DNA of 35,550 nucleotides. Origin: Hormoscilla sp. SP12CHS1. GTDB taxonomy: Bacteria > Cyanobacteriota > Cyanobacteriia > Cyanobacteriales > Desertifilaceae. The notes below the pieces were generated by a model, which worked only from the letters and a program-made list of their open reading frames with translations, was not told the origin of the DNA and did no database searches. Positions 31,126 to 35,550 of the stretch are shown in pieces (the first letter of the stretch is position 1; every line of letters begins with the position of its first letter). The DNA is taken from contig JACOMV010000027.1 in the NCBI GenBank assembly GCA_014324065.1, positions 1 to 35,550 of the forward strand, in the 5' to 3' direction. Made by a program: the position numbers and the translations under genes.

Positions 31126-31824
31126 TCAATTTTGGTACAGCCAGAAGTAGGTAACCATCGGGATAATGGTCGCCAGAATTAGCAAGACAATCACCCAGGT
31201 GGTGGCGTTGCTGTTTTTGGTTTCTTCTGGGGTGGCAAAGGTGCCTTCCACTCGTACATTATCTTCGATCGCGGGGGGACCGGGATCCGGCTTGCCAGAT
31301 AATACGGCTGTTAGCCGATCGCCTGCCGCCAAGAAGGCACGGTTATATTGATTATCATTGCGGATGGGGACTTGCATGGTTTCGGAGACCACACTCTGGG
31401 CAATATCATCGGACATCAGCTGTTTCACAGCCGCCCCAGTGCGGATCCCAATGTTATTAGTGACGATATCCAGGACGACTAAGGTTTGATTAGCTTGCGC
31501 TTCTGGGGTGGGGAACCACTTAGCAAGCAGCTTCTCGGTAAAACTGTCGATCGTTTCCCCGTAGTCCAGGCGGCGGATGGTCACCATCCTGACTTCGTTG
31601 CCAGTTTCTTGGGCGAGTTTGGACAGCTGACTGCTGAGTTTGCCTTCATTCAGGCGGCTGATCGCTTCCCCCATATCCACTACCCAAGTATCGTCACCCG
31701 CTGTCAGGTTCGGCATTTGATAAACGCCAGTAGCTCCAGCTGGCAGGGCAAGCAGCTGGGTTGCCAGCAGCAGCGCCACTAGGGGCAAAATCAGGCGATC
31801 TAGTTGTAAGAGCAATTTTCTCAT
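31126..31824 (-). CDS. TPM-domain (Psb32/TLP18.3-like) membrane protein
   Basis: From the internal ATG at 31824 (MRKLLLQLDRLILPL) the protein has a signal peptide ending near LPAGAT, followed by a TPM domain: WVVDMGEAISRLNEGKLSSQL, NQTLVVLDIVTNNIGIRTG and SVVSETMQVPIRN. A C-terminal transmembrane helix (TTWVIVLLILATIIPMVTYFWLY) anchors it. In photosynthetic organisms TPM proteins (Psb32, TLP18.3) act in the thylakoid lumen in photosystem II repair; here that role is inferred from the family. The track start at 31836 adds four residues. It probably sits in the thylakoid or plasma membrane with the TPM domain on the outer or lumenal side. Confidence 0.88.
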   Translation of the reverse strand: MRKLLLQLDRLILPLVALLLATQLLALPAGATGVYQMPNLTAGDDTWVVDMGEAISRLNEGKLSSQLSKLAQETGNEVRMVTIRRLDYGETIDSFTEKLLAKWFPTPEAQANQTLVVLDIVTNNIGIRTGAAVKQLMSDDIAQSVVSETMQVPIRNDNQYNRAFLAAGDRLTAVLSGKPDPGPPAIEDNVRVEGTFATPEETKNSNATTWVIVLLILATIIPMVTYFWLYQN

Positions 31825-31918
31825 GACCTTAACCAAAAGTTTGCATATTGTAAAATTATCTCTTTTGGAGGTCGATCGTGTTAGGTTCTGAGTATTAGAT
31901 TTCCGATCATCTTGGACT

Positions 31919-32173
31919 ATGACTTCCCCAGAGCTTTACAAAGGTTGGCTGATTGAGGCAAGACAAGTGTTCTGCGTACAAGTGTGGAGTGCAGGTGGTG
32001 GTGATTGCGTCATCCCCGTTCACAACGCCCAAAATGAGTCAGAGGCTCTCGCCCTCGCGAAGCGCTGGATCGACATGCAAACGGAACCCGCAGAGTCCCA
32101 TCACCCATCGGACTCCTCGGAAGAGCACGATCCCTTTCCTCTGGACTGGGACGACGACGATATCCCATTTTAG
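31919..32173 (+). CDS. Small acidic hypothetical protein
   Basis: This 84-residue ORF encodes LYKGWLIEARQVFCVQVWSA and a conserved-looking short core, then a strongly acidic tail (EEHDPFPLDWDDDDIPF). The N-terminal half resembles small conserved cyanobacterial hypothetical proteins. It has no domain I can name, no signal peptide and no membrane segment. It reads outward from the TPM gene on the opposite strand with ~95 bp between them, so both promoters may lie in that gap. The ribosome-binding site is weak. The coding character and acidic tail make it more likely real than chance, but this is not certain. Confidence 0.5.
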   Translation: MTSPELYKGWLIEARQVFCVQVWSAGGGDCVIPVHNAQNESEALALAKRWIDMQTEPAESHHPSDSSEEHDPFPLDWDDDDIPF

Positions 32174-32253
32174 CCTGAGTTTCTTCCCTCAGATCGCCCC
32201 TGTGTACTTTCTGTTAAGGGGGCGCGGAGGGCGAAAGCCCGTAGTCCAAGAGT

Positions 32254-32685
32254 TTAACGATAAAGATTATGGTCAGGGTCTAACCAGACGATGTAAAAAA
32301 CATTGTCTCTAAAAAATCCATGTACCCTGCCATGTTCGTTAGCGGATATTTGAAACTGATAGGCTGTGACCACCACCTGGTCTTCATTAGGAATGCCAAA
32401 GCCATTCGGTTCAGTAGTATCCTGCCAGTCTATTGGATGACATCGCAGACTTTTACTACGATTATTGACAATCTCTTGAACAGTCAACTTAGATAAGTCC
32501 CGCAGTCTTCTCAAGAGTACTTCTAGATATCTGACATCTCGCCCTCTAATTGAAAATTTTTCCTTATCATCCTGATAATACATGAAGGAAAAGCTTACTT
32601 TGGGTATTTCTACTCCTAAGCGCTTTATCTCAGATGAGGAACCTTGGCTGCGAACATTTATCTTTTTCGTTTTTTTAGGCGGCAC
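32254..32685 (-). CDS. Unrecognised small protein, candidate toxin of a Panacea module
   Basis: This 143-residue protein overlaps the end of the double-Panacea gene by 11 nt on the same strand, so the two are surely cotranscribed. A basic N-terminus (PPKKTKKINVRSQ) is followed by SFSFMYYQDDKEKFSIRG, a helical DVRYLEVLLRRLRDLSKLTVQE, a central CHPIDWQDTTEPNGFGI and a C-terminal HGRVHGFFRDNVFYIVWLDPDHNLY. The last part has the strand-rich look of RelE/YoeB-like or other small RNase ends, but no catalytic set is secure. Because Panacea proteins act as antitoxins for many unrelated partners, a toxin role is inferred from the neighbour. There is no signal peptide. It could instead be a phage-defence effector or an accessory factor. 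Confidence 0.75.
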   Translation of the reverse strand: MPPKKTKKINVRSQGSSSEIKRLGVEIPKVSFSFMYYQDDKEKFSIRGRDVRYLEVLLRRLRDLSKLTVQEIVNNRSKSLRCHPIDWQDTTEPNGFGIPNEDQVVVTAYQFQISANEHGRVHGFFRDNVFYIVWLDPDHNLYR

Positions 32686-33628
32686 GGTTTTTGTAGTATT
32701 CTCTCATTGATTCTTTAGAAATGATAGCATCAGAATGTTCGACGATTAGCAGCCCTCTCCTCGCCTTAAGCCAAGGGTCTTCCCGATGAACCATGATTTC
32801 CAGTTCAAAAGCATCACACGTGAAATACTCCTCTGTTATTTTAGCTAAAAAATCCTCTACTGCTTGCGGCAACTGTGGTTTTTTCATCTGCTTGAGAATG
32901 GGTTTCCATTGAAATTTTTTGTACTCCTCAAATAAGGTCGGAATAGTAGGGCCGGGTGCCCAAGCTTCAAAATCATCTTCAAACAGGGGAGTGTCGTGAA
33001 TAGCGAGATGCCAAGCTTGGGCATAATACACCAGCTTCTGTAGCTTGAGATTACTGATGAATGAACCAGTATCGTTGGCAACCCAAATGAAGTAATCAGC
33101 AATTTCGCTAGCAGTCGTTATCGTCGTTGCTTCGACGGCACGGCTCTTGTAAAACTCTCTCATTGATTCTTGAGAAATTATAGCATGAGAAGGTTCATCT
33201 CTAGGCAAACCTTTCCTGGCTTTAATCCAAGGATCTTCCCGACAAACCATGATTTCTATTTCAAAACCAGTGCCAAGGAAATATTCTCCTGTTATCTCCT
33301 CCAAAAAATCTTCTAATTTTGGAGAAAATTGTGGTTGTTTTACCTCCTTGATAATTGGTTTCCATTGAAATTTTTTGTACTCCTCAAATAAAGCCGGGAT
33401 AACAGGACCATGTACCCAAGCCTCGAAATCATCTTCAAACAGAGGACTGTCGTGAATCGCCAAATGCCAAGCTTGGGCATAATATACTAGCTTCTGTAGC
33501 TTGAGGTTACTGATGAATGAGCCAGTGTCGTTGGCTACCCAGATGAAGTAGTCGGCGATTTCGCCAGCAGTCGTTATTGTCTTCATCGAACAGGTGTCCG
33601 GCCTGTCTAAAGTTGCGTTGTCGCTCAT
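32675..33628 (-). CDS. Tandem double Panacea (DUF4065/SocA-like) protein, candidate antitoxin
   Basis: Two Panacea domains of ~152 residues lie head to tail (GEIADYFIWVANDTGSFISN in copy 1, SEIADYFIWVANDTGSFISN in copy 2), about 75-80% identical by eye. The first ~60 residues of each are almost identical, implying recent duplication or gene conversion. Copy 1 keeps the hallmark DFEAWVHGPVIPALFEEYK; copy 2 has DFEAWAPGPTIPTLFEEYK, losing the His. Panacea proteins are promiscuous antitoxins (SocA is an adaptor for ClpXP-mediated proteolysis). The start may be ATG at 33628 or the internal ATG at 33586, just before the first repeat (MKTITTAGE). The partner gene overlaps its 3' end. Two domains in one chain are unusual; copy 2 may have diverged to bind a different surface. 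Confidence 0.85.
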   Translation of the reverse strand: MSDNATLDRPDTCSMKTITTAGEIADYFIWVANDTGSFISNLKLQKLVYYAQAWHLAIHDSPLFEDDFEAWVHGPVIPALFEEYKKFQWKPIIKEVKQPQFSPKLEDFLEEITGEYFLGTGFEIEIMVCREDPWIKARKGLPRDEPSHAIISQESMREFYKSRAVEATTITTASEIADYFIWVANDTGSFISNLKLQKLVYYAQAWHLAIHDTPLFEDDFEAWAPGPTIPTLFEEYKKFQWKPILKQMKKPQLPQAVEDFLAKITEEYFTCDAFELEIMVHREDPWLKARRGLLIVEHSDAIISKESMREYYKNRAA

Positions 33629-33945
33629 AAAGGTAGAGTAAATAGTTGGGCATTTGGATTATAGCACGGGACAAGCAAAACCCGCAACATATCCTGCTGC
33701 GGGTGCGATCGCATCACTTATGGCCATCTGAACCAGTAGCCGAGAAACCGGGTTTCTTAATCTGTTGCATAATAGCGAAAAATCGGGAGCATCTCACTTT
33801 TGCATTTTGGCATTAAATTCTGCTAATTGCGAATGGAGAATTGCGAATGGAGAATGGAAAATAGCCCCGATCTCAATTCTCAATTCTCAATTCTCAATTC
33901 TAGATTCTCAAGAAGGAAAACTGGGATGCACCCGAAAAATCACTC
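33629..33945. repeat. Intergenic repeats after the TA module
   Basis: AGAAACCGGGTTTCTTAATC (33746 on) is a palindrome related to the AGAAACCAGG/CCTGGTTTCT repeat near 25685-25715. AGCGAAAAATCGGGA (~33775) resembles the GCGCGAAAAATCG repeat core. GCGAATGGAGAATT and ATTCTCA units repeat in 33828-33912. No gene is credible. Confidence 0.55.
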
Positions 33946-34227
33946 TTAGTAGGAGTAAAATTTATCCTCAACCTGGGATAATTTATCCTCGATTTCAAAA
34001 TGGTTGGACTCGGACAACTTTTCAGCTATGGTCAGGAGTTCTCCAATCACCGCATAGACCTCTTGTGAATCAGAAAGAGTTGCCAGTTCCCAATCACCAT
34101 GATAAATCGCGGTTTCCTCAAGATATGCAAGTCTGTGGTCGAGTTTTATCCTAGCATCTAGGAGTATTTGACCCAGCCTTTTGGCATTGCGTTTTTGTGC
34201 TTTCGCTTGTTGACGTGTAAGTAACAT
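33946..34227 (-). CDS. Small helical hypothetical protein
   Basis: This 93-residue protein starts at ATG 34227, preceded by GAGGTAAAAACT at good spacing, which supports translation. It is basic at the N-terminus (RQQAKAQKRNAKRLGQILL), with predicted helices throughout (EVYAVIGELLTIAEKLSESN) and an acidic C-terminus. No family is recognised. It has no membrane segment or signal. It stands alone on the minus strand, separated from the Panacea module by ~320 bp of repeats, so a link to it is not implied. It could be a small regulator or an antitoxin without a visible partner. Confidence 0.6.
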   Translation of the reverse strand: MLLTRQQAKAQKRNAKRLGQILLDARIKLDHRLAYLEETAIYHGDWELATLSDSQEVYAVIGELLTIAEKLSESNHFEIEDKLSQVEDKFYSY

Positions 34228-34229
34228 AG

Positions 34230-34669
34230 TTTTTACCTCAATGGTTTATATGTATACAATAAAAAGCGATCCTTGGCCTTCGTAACTGCAATGTGCTACT
34301 TTATGAAGTGGCTACTTACCCCAAACAGGCAACTTGTTGCTTAGGTTCGGGAACCCTCCTGTGATGATGCAAAAACCAGCGGTTATGTTTCCCCACGGAA
34401 CTCAACCTACAGTTGGCTAATAGTTGCATGCTTCACAAAGCCGCACCCCTCGTTCCCACGGCGAAGCCTGGGACGGGTGGCGGCGGCGAGGTATATTTGC
34501 CAAAGACCAGATGCATCCGGTGGGCGGTGCCCACTACTACTACAGTTGAGAAGCGCCTAATACAGAAATTTTTGAGAGTTTTGGCCACTTCTACCAATTT
34601 ACCCTTTCGACCCAAGGCAAGATCGGCCAATTCGACAAGGGTTGGGGTCTGCTTGGGGTCGAGAGGCCA
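34230..34669. other. Intergenic region with TTCCCACGG hairpin
   Basis: No gene is supported; the track ORFs here are antisense or repeat-derived. A CGTTCCCACGGCGAAGCCTG hairpin (~34450) is the sibling of the one near 30555. A GGTGGGCGGTGCCCAC palindrome (~34519) belongs to the GGTGGGC family. Confidence 0.5.
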
Positions 34670-34770
34670 TGGCGATCGCCCAGCCTGCCCCGGGGCACGG
34701 CGGTATTCACATTATCATCTTAACCGAAATATCTTTGATGCCGTGCCTCTACAGGAAATGGCGATCGCCT
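34670..34770. repeat. 101-bp repeat, copy 1
   Basis: TGGCGATCGCCCAGCCTGCC...GGGGCACGGC...GCCGTGCC...GGCGATCGCCT is almost identical (one base different) to 34941-35041. HIP1 sites bound it at both ends, and GGGGCACGGC/GCCGTGCC form an inner inverted pair. Confidence 0.85.
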
Positions 34771-34800
34771 GACCGCATCACATTCGCGATCGCCGAAAGG

Positions 34801-34869
34801 TAGGGGCACGGCATCCATAACATCCGTATCTCAACCCAAATATATCTATTGCCGTGCCCCGGCGGTGCA
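34801..34869. repeat. Related GGGGCACGGC/GCCGTGCCCC palindromic repeat
   Basis: TAGGGGCACGGCAT and ATTGCCGTGCCCC bracket ~40 bp. The 3' part (AAATATATCTATTGCCGTGCC) is close to the copy at about 16778. It lies between the two 101-bp repeats. Confidence 0.7.
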
Positions 34870-34940
34870 TTCGAGATCGCATCCCATCGTGACACCTAGT
34901 TCATTGCCGATCGCCCAAAGGTCGAGGCATACAGGATATT

Positions 34941-35041
34941 TGGCGATCGCCCAGCCTGCCCCGGGGCACGGCGGTATTCACATTATCATCTTAACCGAAA
35001 TATCTTTGATGCCGTGCCCCTACAGGAAATGGCGATCGCCT
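34941..35041. repeat. 101-bp repeat, copy 2
   Basis: This is the second copy of the repeat at 34670-34770, 271 bp downstream in direct orientation, ending 35 bp before the PIN gene stop codon. Confidence 0.85.
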
Positions 35042-35075
35042 TTTGCTTGGACTTTAACAATTCCCTCAGCCTTGG

Positions 35076-35480
35076 TTATGATTCTAGCCAGTCTTCTATA
35101 GTAATCCCCGTCACTCTCTGCATATCCAGCTCGTGCGATACTAGAATTATACCTGGCGCGATCGCCGTCGCCGCTATCAAGATATCTGCATCTTCTAACA
35201 GCCTCCCTTGACGTTTTAACTCTGCATGGATTTCTGATGCTTTTTCCAACACCTCTATTTCGTTCAACACCGGTAAAACTCTATACCTTCTGCACAAACC
35301 ATCGAATTCTAATAGCTTTCTTGTAGCATTAGTAGCCAGCAATCCTCTTTTTATCTCGTAGTATGTAATGCCACTGATGAACACTTCTTCCCTATCGACC
35401 TGTACTTCCTTGAGCTTTTGTTCGACCCTTTGATTTCTCTTCAAGATTGCTGTTACTATATTCGTATCCAACGGGAGCAT
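35076..35480 (-). CDS. PIN-domain (VapC-like) protein
   Basis: This 134-residue protein has the PIN fold of VapC toxins: LDTNIVTAILK with the first catalytic Asp at the N-terminus, ITYYEIKRGLL with the Glu, and LEDADILIAATAIA with the central Asp pair. The end is LVSHELDMQRVTGITIEDWLES, in the position where related PINs have a less conserved acidic patch. PIN toxins are Mg-dependent ribonucleases usually neutralised by a VapB-type antitoxin encoded just upstream. The ATG is at 35480, only 70 bp from the window edge; that gap has no clear antitoxin ORF, so the antitoxin would lie beyond the window or be absent. An HIP1 site (GCGATCGC) falls inside the coding sequence. Confidence 0.88.
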   Translation of the reverse strand: MLPLDTNIVTAILKRNQRVEQKLKEVQVDREEVFISGITYYEIKRGLLATNATRKLLEFDGLCRRYRVLPVLNEIEVLEKASEIHAELKRQGRLLEDADILIAATAIAPGIILVSHELDMQRVTGITIEDWLES

Positions 35481-35550
35481 GTCAGTTTTGTCAAATCAGT
35501 CTAAATTAAATCGTTGAGATACGCACAGCGATGGGATAAAACTTGTGGCA

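Noticed and set aside
33828-33912. ATTCTCA / GCGAATGGAGAATT repeats as regulatory sites
   Set aside because: Simple-sequence slippage is sufficient to explain them; no symmetry or spacing suggests operator function.
35481-35550. Antitoxin gene upstream of the PIN gene
   Set aside because: The remaining 70 bp have only short open frames with stops and no VapB-like motif; an antitoxin may lie beyond the window but cannot be supported.

Overview
The window is cyanobacterial chromosome. The HIP1 octamer GCGATCGC and its core CGATCG recur throughout, and several genes belong to families confined to, or typical of, cyanobacteria (DUF2499/Ycf49-like, DUF3593, DUF1816, DUF2887, Psb32-like TPM, serine/threonine-histidine hybrid kinases). 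The density of dispersed palindromic repeats, a TnpB remnant, a group II intron end and TA-type genes suggests a large, repeat-rich genome such as those of filamentous Oscillatoriales-like cyanobacteria. The species cannot be fixed from the sequence alone.

Layout. 1-521: the 3' end (domains V and VI) of a group II intron, followed by the second exon of a broken tnpB. 623-3275 (minus): a low-complexity coiled-coil protein peppered with a repeat-encoded DFSGTV peptide, downstream of csaB. 3317-3964 (plus): the small membrane-protein pair DUF2499 and DUF3593. 4096-9711 (minus): dnaE as one uninterrupted gene, with a 448-residue intein at an LRR|C site; the canonical cyanobacterial split-intein site (AEY|CFNKSHS) is empty. 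9781-15328 (minus): housekeeping genes gatA, DUF1816, rlmB, mrnC, a STAS anti-sigma antagonist and carA. 15361-16994: a repeat island with a histidine-kinase scrap and short terminal-inverted-repeat (TIR) elements; one has a clean 9-bp target duplication and another carries an ORF. 16995-22391 (minus): one giant Ser/Thr kinase-AAA-GAF-histidine kinase gene split into three ORFs by two frameshifts. 22494-27935 (plus): a retropepsin-like lipoprotein, a Zn-ribbon/PAS/GAF sensor with a degenerate receiver, a RibD-C-like reductase and a FemAB/GNAT-like protein. 27938-30406: a third TIR element, an orphan type I specificity subunit (hsdS) and a decayed DUF2887 gene. 30712-32173: DUF4346, the TPM protein and a small acidic protein. 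32254-33628 (minus): a probable toxin-antitoxin pair in which the antitoxin is a tandem double Panacea (DUF4065/SocA-like) protein overlapping a small unrecognised partner. 33946-35480: a small helical protein, more repeats and a VapC-like PIN gene at the edge.

How it fits together. The left half is mostly conserved housekeeping (replication, tRNA-dependent amidation, rRNA maturation, arginine/pyrimidine synthesis). Even there, repeats have entered coding sequence: DFSGTV in the coiled-coil gene and dnaE, a hairpin inside the intein, and a rewritten CarA tail. The right half is accessory: signalling, restriction specificity, decayed nuclease families and TA-like modules embedded in palindromic repeats. 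The best candidates for something undescribed are the double-Panacea module with its unknown partner, the DFSGTV repeat that enters genes in a constant frame, and the TIR element family.
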